Source: Oscillospiraceae bacterium (GTDB lineage Bacteria; Bacillota; Clostridia; Oscillospirales; Oscillospiraceae). Taken from it: DNA of 64,000 nucleotides. The stretch is from the NCBI GenBank assembly GCA_902761635.1, contig CACWLG010000001.1:27867-91866 (forward strand), in the 5' to 3' direction. Shown here piece after piece: positions 42,450-50,578 of the stretch (its first letter is position 1; each line of letters begins with the position of its first letter). The notes beneath the pieces are model-generated. The model had not been told where the DNA came from. It did no database searches and saw only the letters and a program-made list of their open reading frames with translations. A program made the position numbers and the translations under genes.

Positions 42450-42697
42450 CAAGAGAAGAAGCTATCGAAAAGATCTGCCAGGTCATCCGCGACTGTGTGC
42501 CCGAAATGGCCCCTGCGGATCTCAGGGAGGACACCGTCATCAACACCGAGACCGCCATTGACTCCATGGGCTTTATCCTGGTCATCTGCAAGCTGGAGGC
42601 CATGTTTGACGTGCGCATCCCCGAGCGGCAGTGGCAGAAGCTCAGCACCGTGGGCGACGTGGCCGACGCCATCATGAAGCGCCTGCCGAAACAATGA
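42446..42697 (+). CDS. Dedicated acyl carrier protein
   Basis: 83 residues; acidic four-helix carrier with the phosphopantetheine attachment Ser40 in IDSMGFI. It differs from a typical AcpP (DSL) by DSM. It overlaps the ligase by 4 bp and the thioesterase by 4 bp (ATGA), so the three are translated together. It is probably a second, pathway-specific ACP rather than the fatty-acid-synthesis one; no fab gene is near. Confidence 0.9.
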   Translation: MTREEAIEKICQVIRDCVPEMAPADLREDTVINTETAIDSMGFILVICKLEAMFDVRIPERQWQKLSTVGDVADAIMKRLPKQ

Positions 42698-43404
42698 ATA
42701 TCTATTCCACGCAGCTTTGCCTGCGCAACCGGGATGTGAACCTCCACCGCGTCCTGCGCACCTCCACCCTGTTCGAGATGATGCAGGAGGCCTCCATTCG
42801 CCACACCGAGGAGCTGGGCATGGGCCGGGAGATGACGCTGGACCGGGGGCTTTTGTGGATGGTCACCCACCAGCGGGCCGATATCACGCGCCTGCCGGTC
42901 TATGATGAGCGCATCACGCTCGAATCCTGGCCCGGGAAAACCATGCACCTGCTCTTCCCGCGCTTTTACCGCGTGCTGGACGCGCAGGGGCAGGTACTCC
43001 TGCGCGCAAGCTCCCTCTGGGCCCTGGTGGATGCCGGGACGCGGCGCATGGTCTTCCCCGACCGTCACGGCATCGTCATCGAGGGGGTCGAGACCGGGGA
43101 GGAGGCCGCCCTGCCCGCCGCCCCCCGCAGGGCTTCCGGCGGACAGGCGCACAGCTTCACGGTGCCCTTCAGCTATGTGGACTTGAACGGCCACATGAAC
43201 AACACCCGCTACTTCGACCTTGCCGAGGATCTGATCCCCGCGGCGGCGGAGGGGCGGCAGCTCTGCCGGGCGACGGTGGAATACGCATGTGAGGCCCGCC
43301 TCGGCGAAAAGATCAGCGTCACGGCGGAAGATGCCGGCAGCTGTTTTTATATCAGCGGCGACGGGGAAAAGAAGATCTTCCGCATGTTGATGGAATACCG
43401 ATAA
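42694..43404 (+). CDS. Acyl-ACP thioesterase (FatA/B type)
   Basis: 236 residues with double hot-dog fold. The first hot-dog starts YSTQLCLRNRDVN and contains MMQEASIRHTEELG; the second has the catalytic region SYVDLNGHMNNTRYFD with the Asp/Asn/His set of plant-type thioesterases. It releases free fatty acid from ACP. ATG 42694 overlaps the ACP stop. Together the ligase, ACP and thioesterase would let the cell load, hold and release a fatty acid. The miniature element at 43405 begins directly at the stop codon. Confidence 0.9.
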   Translation: MNIYSTQLCLRNRDVNLHRVLRTSTLFEMMQEASIRHTEELGMGREMTLDRGLLWMVTHQRADITRLPVYDERITLESWPGKTMHLLFPRFYRVLDAQGQVLLRASSLWALVDAGTRRMVFPDRHGIVIEGVETGEEAALPAAPRRASGGQAHSFTVPFSYVDLNGHMNNTRYFDLAEDLIPAAAEGRQLCRATVEYACEARLGEKISVTAEDAGSCFYISGDGEKKIFRMLMEYR

Positions 43405-43563
43405 GGCAATACCGCATAATTCGGCAAGAGCAGATCCTGAGAAAATTTGGGTTCTGATAAAGGCACTTTTTCGCAGATGTACTTTGTGTACTTCAAGAAA
43501 AAGTGACGAAATCAGGGCACAAATTTTCCAGGAGATGCCGAAGGCGGATTGTGCGGTGTTGCC
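43405..43563. mobile_element. 159-bp miniature inverted-repeat element (MITE)
   Basis: The left end GGCAATACCGCATAAT and the reversed right end GGCAACACCGCACAAT match, and the similarity goes on inward almost to the centre (GAAAATTTG, CACTTTTTC), so the element can fold into one long hairpin. ATAA flanks it on both sides (43401-43404 and 43564-43567), a 4-bp target duplication that includes the TAA stop of the thioesterase gene. It has no gene, so a transposase must act from elsewhere. Half of a second copy is at 1-94. Confidence 0.8.
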
Positions 43564-43583
43564 ATAAGGAAAGGCGGTTACCC

Positions 43584-44081
43584 ATGTTTCGTGAAATGCG
43601 AAGAGGCAGGCAGGCCCTCTCCGAGCGTGAGACGCTGGAGATCCTGGAGAGGAACACTTCCGGGACGCTTGCCGTGCTGGGCGACGGGGGCTACCCCTAC
43701 GCCGTGCCGCTGAGCTATGTATACAGCGGCGGGCGGCTGTTTTTTCACTGCGCAAAGGCCGGCCACAAGCTTGACGCCGTGCGCGCCTGCGATAAGGCGA
43801 GCTTCTGCGTCATCGACCGGGACGAGGTATTGCCCGAGAAGTTCACCACCAAATACCGCAGCGCCATCGTCTTCGGCCGGGTCCGGGAAGTCACCGGGGC
43901 CGCGGAGATCGAGGATATCATGCGCGCGCTTGCGGGCAAGTATTCTCCCCGCGAGGGGGAGGAAGCCTTTCAGCGCGAGATGCGCACCTCCGGGGCCCTG
44001 TGTGTGCTGGCCCTTGAGATCGAGCATCTCAGCGGCAAACAGGGAAAAGAATTTTTAATGGAAAGGGAGCATACGACATGA
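43584..44081 (+). CDS. Pyridoxamine-5'-phosphate-oxidase-fold (NimA-like) flavoprotein
   Basis: 165 residues. It begins MFREMRRGRQALSERETLEIL and contains YPYAVPLSYVY and FHCAKAGHKLDAVRACDKASFCV, as in 5-nitroimidazole-reductase-like PNPOx proteins. These bind FMN or heme-like cofactors and reduce small molecules. The His in FHCAKAGHK is kept. GGAAAGG precedes the ATG, about 20 bp past the MITE. The HIT gene overlaps by 4 bp. Confidence 0.82.
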   Translation: MFREMRRGRQALSERETLEILERNTSGTLAVLGDGGYPYAVPLSYVYSGGRLFFHCAKAGHKLDAVRACDKASFCVIDRDEVLPEKFTTKYRSAIVFGRVREVTGAAEIEDIMRALAGKYSPREGEEAFQREMRTSGALCVLALEIEHLSGKQGKEFLMEREHTT

Positions 44082-44524
44082 CACTGGAAGAAAGACAGAA
44101 AGCCGCCCCGAGAGAGGCCTGCGGCTACTGCATGGGCGGTGAGCTGCTGGGCGCCTTCGGCATCAAGATCTGCGATCTGAGCGTGAGCCAGCTCATTCTC
44201 TTCAAGGAGCAGAGCCACCCCGGCCGCTGCATCGTGGCCTACAAGGACCATGTGAGCGAGATCACCGACATCACGGAGGCAGAGCGCAACGCCTTCTTTG
44301 CCGACGTGCACCGCGCCGCCAAAGCCATCCACGCGGCCTTCCACCCGGAGAAGCTCAACTACGGCGCCTACGGCGATACGGGCTGCCACCTGCACATGCA
44401 CCTTGTGCCCAAGTACAAGGACGGCTTTGAGTGGGGCGGCGTGTTCGCCATGAACCCCGGCAAGGTCTTTTTAAGCGACGGGGAATACGCCGACATGATC
44501 GAGAAAATCAAGGCGGAGCTGTGA
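44078..44524 (+). CDS. HIT-family nucleotide hydrolase
   Basis: 148 residues. Catalytic HIT motif CHLHMHLVPKY (H-x-H-x-H) near residue 108, with an earlier CGYC (15-18) that could bind zinc with a later histidine. Members hydrolyse nucleoside phosphoramidates or dinucleotides. AAGGGAG precedes the ATG. It overlaps the PNPOx-like gene by 4 bp; together they may be a small detoxification or housekeeping unit. Confidence 0.9.
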   Translation: MTLEERQKAAPREACGYCMGGELLGAFGIKICDLSVSQLILFKEQSHPGRCIVAYKDHVSEITDITEAERNAFFADVHRAAKAIHAAFHPEKLNYGAYGDTGCHLHMHLVPKYKDGFEWGGVFAMNPGKVFLSDGEYADMIEKIKAEL

Positions 44525-44605
44525 GCACCCTGGCGGAAGCCTGCCCTGTCTGTGCAGGCGGGTGTGTGTAAAAGTTACAATTTGTAAAAATCCCCGGATT
44601 TGTTA

Positions 44606-44634
44606 TTGCTTTCCAGAAACAATTGTGTTATAAT
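44606..44634 (+). promoter_or_regulatory. Promoter of the pilin transcript
   Basis: TTGCTT (44606-44611), 17-bp spacer, extended -10 TGTTATAAT (TATAAT 44629-44634). Confidence 0.8.
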
Positions 44635-44640
44635 TGGGGC

Positions 44641-45074
44641 AACAGAGTACAGGAAAAGCGTTCCGGTTCTGTACATAAGATAAACGGCGTTCCCCTTGCT
44701 GCGTTTATCTTCTGCGGGTTGGAAAAAGGCGCGTCTTTTCCGGCGCTTTGCGGGTCCGCTGTTGCTGCGGACAGAAGCGGGACGCCTGCCCGGGAGGCAG
44801 GGTGATTGCGGCGTTTATTCGGGACGGCATGGGCTGAGGCCCTGTTGTTCTTCGCATTCCGGTCCCTTCATTCTTCTCTCTCGCGGTTCCGGGAAAACGG
44901 TGGCTCACCGTGTTGCCGGACAATGCTGCGCCTTTTTCCAGCCCACAGTGCGGAAGGGGCCGCGTCGAAAGCCCGCCCCGCCCGTCAGCACGGGTATCAG
45001 GAAGGTTTCTACGGCTATTCCCGGTAGCCAGGAAATATTGAATTTGCAAAAAACATAATAAGGAGGATACTGAT
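44641..45074 (+). promoter_or_regulatory. Unusually long 5' leader of the pilin gene
   Basis: About 430 nt of noncoding RNA from the promoter to the pilin start. Hairpins are visible: GTACAG/CTGTAC (about 44647-44675), AAGATAAACG/CGTTTATCTT (about 44677-44712) and GGCTA/TAGCC right before the ribosome site. No c-di-GMP riboswitch consensus that I can recognise is present. A short open frame could also hide here, but none has a good ribosome site. Confidence 0.5.
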
Positions 45075-45449
45075 TTGAAGAAAAACAACAAGGGCTTTAC
45101 CCTGGCCGAGCTGCTGATCGTTGTTGCGATCATCGCCGTGCTCGTCGCCATCGCCATCCCGGTCTTCACCAACCAGCTGGAGAAGAGCCGCGAGGCTACT
45201 GACTTGGCTAACGTTCGTTCCGCCTATGCTGAAGTGATGACCCAGTATCTGGAAGATGGTTCTGCTGCTTCAATGACTGTTACTGCTCAGCAGAAGGTCG
45301 AGGGTTGGCAGACTTCCCCGCAGCCTGGCCTTACGACCCAGATCAATGGCAGCGAAAGCACTCTTACTTTCAGTGCTAAGACAACCGGTTCGTATACCGT
45401 TGCTCTTACTGTAGACGCTTCGGGTGCGGTTACCGTATCTGTCAGCTAA
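45075..45449 (+). CDS. Type IV pilin (prepilin) protein
   Basis: 124 residues from TTG 45075 (AAGGAGG upstream). Class III signal: MKKNNKG^FTLAELLIVVAIIAVLVAIAIP, here split as leader of seven residues, cleavage after G7, and the Glu at +5 (E12). The hydrophobic stalk helix is followed by a small variable Thr/Ser-rich domain, short for a major pilin. No pilB, pilC or pilD is near, so it must use machinery encoded elsewhere. Its first third is GC-rich like the chromosome; the rest is AT-richer. Confidence 0.9.
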   Translation: MKKNNKGFTLAELLIVVAIIAVLVAIAIPVFTNQLEKSREATDLANVRSAYAEVMTQYLEDGSAASMTVTAQQKVEGWQTSPQPGLTTQINGSESTLTFSAKTTGSYTVALTVDASGAVTVSVS

Positions 45450-45517
45450 TTTTCAGCAATCCATAGTTATTCACAATGTCTTCCGGGAAGCATCAAAGAA
45501 TAACTGATTAATATCTG

Positions 45518-45548
45518 GGACGCTGCCTTTATTGGTAAGGCGGCGTCC
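45518..45548 (+). terminator. Terminator-like hairpin after the pilin gene
   Basis: GGACGCTGCCTT pairs with AAGGCGGCGTCC (12 bp, one G-U), with the tail TTCGTTGATTTG, poor in T. It may stop part of transcription before the YfhO gene. Confidence 0.6.
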
Positions 45549-45625
45549 TTCGTTGATTTGAGAAATAGTTTCTATTATGCTGCCCTATCTTCATTTCACG
45601 ACTTTTGATAAAGAGGAGCTTATCC

Positions 45626-48352
45626 ATGATACGGCCAAAGAAATGCCAAGCAGTATATTACTTCCTGTCATTTTTGATTCCAGCGCTGTTGATTCTCGTT
45701 GCTTTGGCTGGATTGAAGGTCACGCCTTTTGGAGATAACACGCTGATGATCTCCGACGGCAATGCATTGTATGTGAACTATCTGGGATATGTAGGCCGTG
45801 CAGTTAAGGGGCAAGAAGACGTCCTGTTTTCTCTGGAAAAGGGCCTTGGCGGCAACATGATGGGCTCCTGGGGCTGGTTTTTGTTTAATCCCTTCTTTGC
45901 GTTGTTTGCCTTTTTTGACATCATAGCATACCCCGTGGCTTTCACTTGGGTATCCCTGCTGAACTTTTCTGTCTGTGGACTGACCATGTACATCCTTCTT
46001 AAGGATATCTATGGTCATAAATTGAGCCACTTGATCTTCTCAACGACTTATGCGATGAACGGTTTTTTAGTCGCCAATGTTTTTCAGGTGAACTTCTTTA
46101 CCGGCGTGATTCTGCTGCCGCTGATGGTTATGGGGATGCGGCGGATTCTCAACAACCGAAACCCGACTATCTACATCATTTCCTTGGCCTGTTCCCTTCT
46201 GTCCAATTTCTACTTTGGCTTCATGCTATGCGCAGCTTCCCTTCTGATTTTCGCCGTGTTCTTCATTGCAGACTACCATGAGATTCACCATCACAAATCA
46301 GTGTTGGTGAAATATACTGTCTCCTCGCTCCTGGCGGGGCTATTATCCTGCATCGTATGGCTACCCGCGTTACTGTCCCTTCGGGGAGGCCGACTGGATC
46401 AGACGGTCACTGAAGCCCTCACCTTTAAAGAAAATATGCCCTTCCTGGACATGTTCTCGAAACTGTTTACCGGAGCCAACAATACAGCACAACTGAGAAA
46501 CGGCCTCCCGAACATTTTTGTGGGCATTCTTCCTGTGGCGCTGACGGTGCTGTTCTTTATGAACAATCGCATTCCCAGGCGGCGAAAAATCGCTATGGGT
46601 GTGCTCCTTGGGTTCTATCTCATTTCATTTTACATCGTCATCTTCAACCTCGCCATGCACGGCGGCACGGTGACCAACTGGTTTAACTACCGTGATTCCT
46701 TCATATTTTCCTTCCTGCTGCTGATAATAGCCACAGAGGAGTGGCAGTATGTGGCAGACGAGCCAGACCGTAACCTGAAACGTGCAGCGGTGGGACTGCT
46801 GGTAGGAACAATGGTGGTATTCGCCAAGCAGTATGATTTCGTCATCGGTGGCGAGGTACTGCTGGATTTTGCTCTATTATCCATGATAGCCCTGGCACTG
46901 GTCATGCACCGTAAAAACCCAGAAAAAAACCCAAGGCGCACTTTCGAATTGGTGGTGCTGGTGCTGGTTTGCGTAAATCTCTACGCCAATTACGAGTTAT
47001 CCACGAAAAAAATCATGGAATGGTCACACGGAGAGCTCGAATACCAACAGACCATTGCCCCGGTTAGTGCACTAATAGATGCTGTAAAGAACAGCGATAA
47101 GAATCTTTATCGCATGGAGATTGGAGAACAGCGCTCCGGTAATCTTGGTAATGATCCGATGCTTTACGGTTACAATGGTGTGGGGCATGGTGGTTCTGAC
47201 GAGCGCAATTTTGTACGTAATGCGCTTGAGCAACTGGGGGTACACCGCATAGACATGCGCAATCACTATGGAAAGGGTATCTCTGCTGCCACAGACGATC
47301 TTTTCGGCTTGAAATACCTGATTTCAAAGGATGACTTGGTCGAAGAGAAAGACTTTGAACGGCTAATTAGTATTGAAGAGTGGGCGCTTTATCGCAATCC
47401 TGACGCTCTTCCAATCGCGGTTGTTGCCGATAAAGCCGTAGCGAGTATAGAGATTGATTATACAGATGTATTTAACAATCTGAATAAGACATGGTCTGCC
47501 ATCAGCGGTGAGGCCGATTCAGTGTTTATTGAGGAAAGTGATATCTCCTTTACTTCTCATAACATTACAGAATCACAGACATTGAGTAGGGACGATGCGG
47601 CTGCAATCATCGAAAATTTAACTGACGAAGAAATGGACGAGAATGATGATTCCAGCGACTCAAGCGACTCTGAATTGCAACCAACGGAATTCGTCCGTGA
47701 AGGAACACTACGAGAGCCGCCAAAGAACGCCCACTACATCATGTTCACCTGGACTGCGAAGCGGGACGGTGCGGTGTACACATACAACAGATCTGGAGTA
47801 GTTGATGACTACGGTGCCGTCCTCCCTGCAATCAATTACGAGGGTTATTATCACGCTGGGGATACGATCACCGGCTATCTTCCTGTAACAACAGCTTTCG
47901 TGACGGAAAACCTGTTACAGGAAGTGGCTGGCCGCTTTCGAGCTGCATATGTCGATGCTGACACGCTACATAGGCTTAGTGAAACTGTAAGGCAGCGCCC
48001 CTGCACCATCGAAAAGCTCAAGGACAGCCATCTGCGCGGCAAGTTTACCGCAGCGGCGGGCCAGAAGCTGATGTTCACCATCCCCTATGACGAGGGCTGG
48101 ACCTGCTTCATCGACGGCAAGGAGGCTGAGATCAGCAAGGTACTCGGCGTGTTCATGGCGGTGGACACCCCGGAGGGGCCGCACAGCTATGAGATGAAAT
48201 TTTTCCCGACCGGCATGAAAACCGGCATTGCCCTCTCCGCCGCCGCGCTGTTGACAACACTGGTCTATATCCCCGTTGACAGCCTCCGCAGAAAGCGTTT
48301 TTCCTCCGACGCGCCCGAAACGGCAATTGCGCCGGAATGCCAGGCTCTTTGA
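45626..48352 (+). CDS. YfhO-family membrane glycosyltransferase-like protein
   Basis: 908 residues from ATG 45626 (AGAGGAG). About 12 membrane helices fill residues 15-450, beginning YYFLSFLIPALLI, with the family segments DGNALYVNYLGYVG and GWFLFNPFF. A long extracytoplasmic part follows with an acidic Ser/Asp patch (DDSSDSSDS), and a last helix is at 870-888. YfhO is implicated in decorating lipoteichoic acid with sugars. DNA up to about 47990 is visibly AT-richer than the flanks, while the last 360 bp are GC-rich and use chromosome-like codons. Confidence 0.85.
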   Translation: MIRPKKCQAVYYFLSFLIPALLILVALAGLKVTPFGDNTLMISDGNALYVNYLGYVGRAVKGQEDVLFSLEKGLGGNMMGSWGWFLFNPFFALFAFFDIIAYPVAFTWVSLLNFSVCGLTMYILLKDIYGHKLSHLIFSTTYAMNGFLVANVFQVNFFTGVILLPLMVMGMRRILNNRNPTIYIISLACSLLSNFYFGFMLCAASLLIFAVFFIADYHEIHHHKSVLVKYTVSSLLAGLLSCIVWLPALLSLRGGRLDQTVTEALTFKENMPFLDMFSKLFTGANNTAQLRNGLPNIFVGILPVALTVLFFMNNRIPRRRKIAMGVLLGFYLISFYIVIFNLAMHGGTVTNWFNYRDSFIFSFLLLIIATEEWQYVADEPDRNLKRAAVGLLVGTMVVFAKQYDFVIGGEVLLDFALLSMIALALVMHRKNPEKNPRRTFELVVLVLVCVNLYANYELSTKKIMEWSHGELEYQQTIAPVSALIDAVKNSDKNLYRMEIGEQRSGNLGNDPMLYGYNGVGHGGSDERNFVRNALEQLGVHRIDMRNHYGKGISAATDDLFGLKYLISKDDLVEEKDFERLISIEEWALYRNPDALPIAVVADKAVASIEIDYTDVFNNLNKTWSAISGEADSVFIEESDISFTSHNITESQTLSRDDAAAIIENLTDEEMDENDDSSDSSDSELQPTEFVREGTLREPPKNAHYIMFTWTAKRDGAVYTYNRSGVVDDYGAVLPAINYEGYYHAGDTITGYLPVTTAFVTENLLQEVAGRFRAAYVDADTLHRLSETVRQRPCTIEKLKDSHLRGKFTAAAGQKLMFTIPYDEGWTCFIDGKEAEISKVLGVFMAVDTPEGPHSYEMKFFPTGMKTGIALSAAALLTTLVYIPVDSLRRKRFSSDAPETAIAPECQAL

Positions 48353-48385
48353 CAGGACCGGCTATCCGGCGCCCTGATCCCCGTC

Positions 48386-49126
48386 CTACCGCCTGAACAG
48401 CAGCATGCAGATCCCCATCAGGACCGGCTGATGGAGCATGTAAACCCAGATGGTACCACGCCCGAGGGCGGAGAGGACGGGGATCTTCGTCTGCGCAAGG
48501 CGCTGCCAGCGCGGTGCGTGCTGAAAGAGCCGGCCGAGAAACCAGCCGCACAGAAACAGCAGATACCAGGGCAGCATGGGGAAATAGTCGCTGGAGCGAA
48601 AGCCCGGGTCCGGGAAGCCCAGCGGCGCGAGGATGCGGAAGCGGTAGAGCCCCGCCGGCAGGCGCCACTGCCAGGGACCGAGGCCGATCACGCCGCTGTT
48701 CACCCGGCGCAGCATAAGAAACAGCAGAAAGCAGGCGGCAAGCCCGATGGCCGGCCTGCTTTTTTTCAGTCCCTTTTCCAGCGGGATCGTGAGCAGGATC
48801 GCACAGCCCATGAAGTTCAGGATGCCGAACCATATGGCTTCGGCGGGCATCACGAGCAGCGTGACGGCGGTGATCACAAGGCCGCAGACATTCAGCAGCA
48901 GGCCGCGGCGCAGGTTGTTTTTCCGTCCCCAGTGGAAGGAAAAGCCCGCGATCAGGATGAAGCTCCAGCAGATGTACTGCTGCCAGAGGTACACGCCCGG
49001 GCGCAGGTACCAGTCCGGATCCCGCCCGAAGACCACGTTCACGTCATAAAGGAAGTGCATCCCCAGCATGTTCAAAAGCGCGAGGCCCCGCAGCGCGTCG
49101 ATCAGATGATAGCGCTTTTTTCCCAC
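48386..49126 (-). CDS. DUF1624/HGSNAT-like membrane acyltransferase
   Basis: 246 residues from GTG 49126 (GGGGGAGGG upstream). It starts RYHLIDALRGLALLNMLGMHF, the helix-1 signature of heparan-alpha-glucosaminide acetyltransferase-like proteins, and has about seven membrane helices ending WVYMLHQPVLMG. Such enzymes acetylate sugars across the membrane. The gene is convergent with YfhO, 34 bp away. Confidence 0.85.
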   Translation of the reverse strand: MGKKRYHLIDALRGLALLNMLGMHFLYDVNVVFGRDPDWYLRPGVYLWQQYICWSFILIAGFSFHWGRKNNLRRGLLLNVCGLVITAVTLLVMPAEAIWFGILNFMGCAILLTIPLEKGLKKSRPAIGLAACFLLFLMLRRVNSGVIGLGPWQWRLPAGLYRFRILAPLGFPDPGFRSSDYFPMLPWYLLFLCGWFLGRLFQHAPRWQRLAQTKIPVLSALGRGTIWVYMLHQPVLMGICMLLFRR

Positions 49127-49202
49127 AGGCTTCCCTCCCCCTTATCGGATGACAGCATGATACCCCGGCCCCGGCGCAATTGCAAGCAAAAGAAAAAACG
49201 GG

Positions 49203-49231
49203 GTGACATTCTTTCGCCGCTCTGTTATAAT
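49203..49231 (+). promoter_or_regulatory. Promoter of the potassium channel gene
   Basis: GTGACA, 17-bp spacer, extended -10 TGTTATAAT (TATAAT 49226-49231). Confidence 0.75.
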
Positions 49232-49304
49232 GCCTTATATGCGTGTTTCGCGTTTTTCAGAAGGGGTGGACAGTATCCTATGATCTGCAACAATGGGGAA
49301 TGAC

Positions 49305-50513
49305 ATGAAAAACAAGGAACAAAACGGCCTTGCCCTCCTGCGGCAGCGGGTTTTCCGCATGGTCTCCGTCGGCGTGGTGGACGATCCCATCAACGGCAGC
49401 TACGACATTATCAGCACACTTGCCCTGCTGACGAACCTCGTCGTCACCTTTGCGCTCACCTTCGACAAGATGGTGGCCGACTTCGGCCCCCTGCTGTATA
49501 AGCTGGAAGCCATAACGGTGGCCTTCTTCGCGCTGGACTACGCGCTGCGCCTTTTCACGGCGAACAATCTCTACCCCGACCTGCCCGAGGGAAAGAGCCT
49601 GCTGAAATATATCTTCTCCTTCTCCGGCATTGTGGACCTGCTCTCCTTCCTCCCCTACTATCTGCCGGTGTTCTTCCCTTCGGGGGCGGTGGTGTTCCGC
49701 CTGTTTCGCATTGCGCGCATCTTCCGGCTCTTTCGCATCAACGCCTATTACGACTCGCTCAACGTCATCACCGAGGTCATTGCCGGCAAGCGGCAGCAGC
49801 TTCTCTCCTCCTTCTTCATCCTGGGAGTGCTGATGCTGGCATCAAGCCTGTGCATGTACTCGCTCGAGCATGACGCCCAGCCGGAGGTCTTCAAAAACGC
49901 CTTTTCCGGAATCTGGTGGTCCGTCTCCACCCTGCTGACCGTGGGCTACGGGGATATCTACCCCATCACGCCGCTGGGCAAGGCCGTGAGCATCATCATC
50001 ACCTTCCTGGGGGTGCTGATGGTCGCCATCCCCACCGGTATCATCAGCGCCGGTTTTGTCGAGCAGTACTCCCGCTTCAAGCAGTACGGAGACTACGCGA
50101 CCGAAGTGGATCTTCACTTTATCAATGTCGAGCTCACCGGACGGGATGACTGGCCCGGAAAGTGCATCCGGGATTTGAAGCTGCCGCGCGGCATTGTGGT
50201 CGCGGCCGTCAAGCGCAGCAACGAGATCATCGTCCCCCGGGGCGATGTGATCCTGCGCGCCGGGGACCGCCTGGTGCTCTGTGCCGAGGCGCACAAGCAC
50301 GACCGGCAGTATAATCTTCGCGAGATCATCTTGGGCCGGGACCACGAGTGGAACGGCTCGCTGATCCGGGATCTGGATATTTCGCGCCAGACCTATATTG
50401 TGATGGTGCGCCGCAACGGGACCATGCTGGTGCCCCACGGCGACATGAAGCTCATGGAGGGGGACACGGTGATCCTCTACAGCAAGGAGCAGCCGAAAGA
50501 GCTGCGCTTCTGA
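49305..50513 (+). CDS. Voltage-gated-type potassium channel with TrkA-C domains
   Basis: 402 residues. Six membrane helices include an arginine-bearing S4 (VVFRLFRIARIFRLFR), then the pore with selectivity filter TVGYGD and the S6 IPTGIISAGF. The cytosolic part has two RCK_C-like pieces (RGIVVAAVKRSNEIIVPRGD and YIVMVRRNGTMLVPHGD), so nucleotide or ligand control is likely. ATG 49305 is preferred because GGGGA sits six bases before it; ATG 49293 is an alternative giving four more residues. Confidence 0.92.
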   Translation: MKNKEQNGLALLRQRVFRMVSVGVVDDPINGSYDIISTLALLTNLVVTFALTFDKMVADFGPLLYKLEAITVAFFALDYALRLFTANNLYPDLPEGKSLLKYIFSFSGIVDLLSFLPYYLPVFFPSGAVVFRLFRIARIFRLFRINAYYDSLNVITEVIAGKRQQLLSSFFILGVLMLASSLCMYSLEHDAQPEVFKNAFSGIWWSVSTLLTVGYGDIYPITPLGKAVSIIITFLGVLMVAIPTGIISAGFVEQYSRFKQYGDYATEVDLHFINVELTGRDDWPGKCIRDLKLPRGIVVAAVKRSNEIIVPRGDVILRAGDRLVLCAEAHKHDRQYNLREIILGRDHEWNGSLIRDLDISRQTYIVMVRRNGTMLVPHGDMKLMEGDTVILYSKEQPKELRF

Positions 50514-50578
50514 GCCTGTGTTCCCAGCGCACAAACGCCGGCGTCGCCGGAGAACAGAAAACGGGAGTGATCCAACAC

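Noticed and set aside
44641..45074. c-di-GMP riboswitch in the pilin leader
   Set aside because: The consensus core of the known classes was not found by eye; only general hairpins are seen.
45075..48352. Type IV pilus operon
   Set aside because: Only a pilin gene is present; the following gene is YfhO and no pilB, pilC, pilM or prepilin peptidase is in the window.
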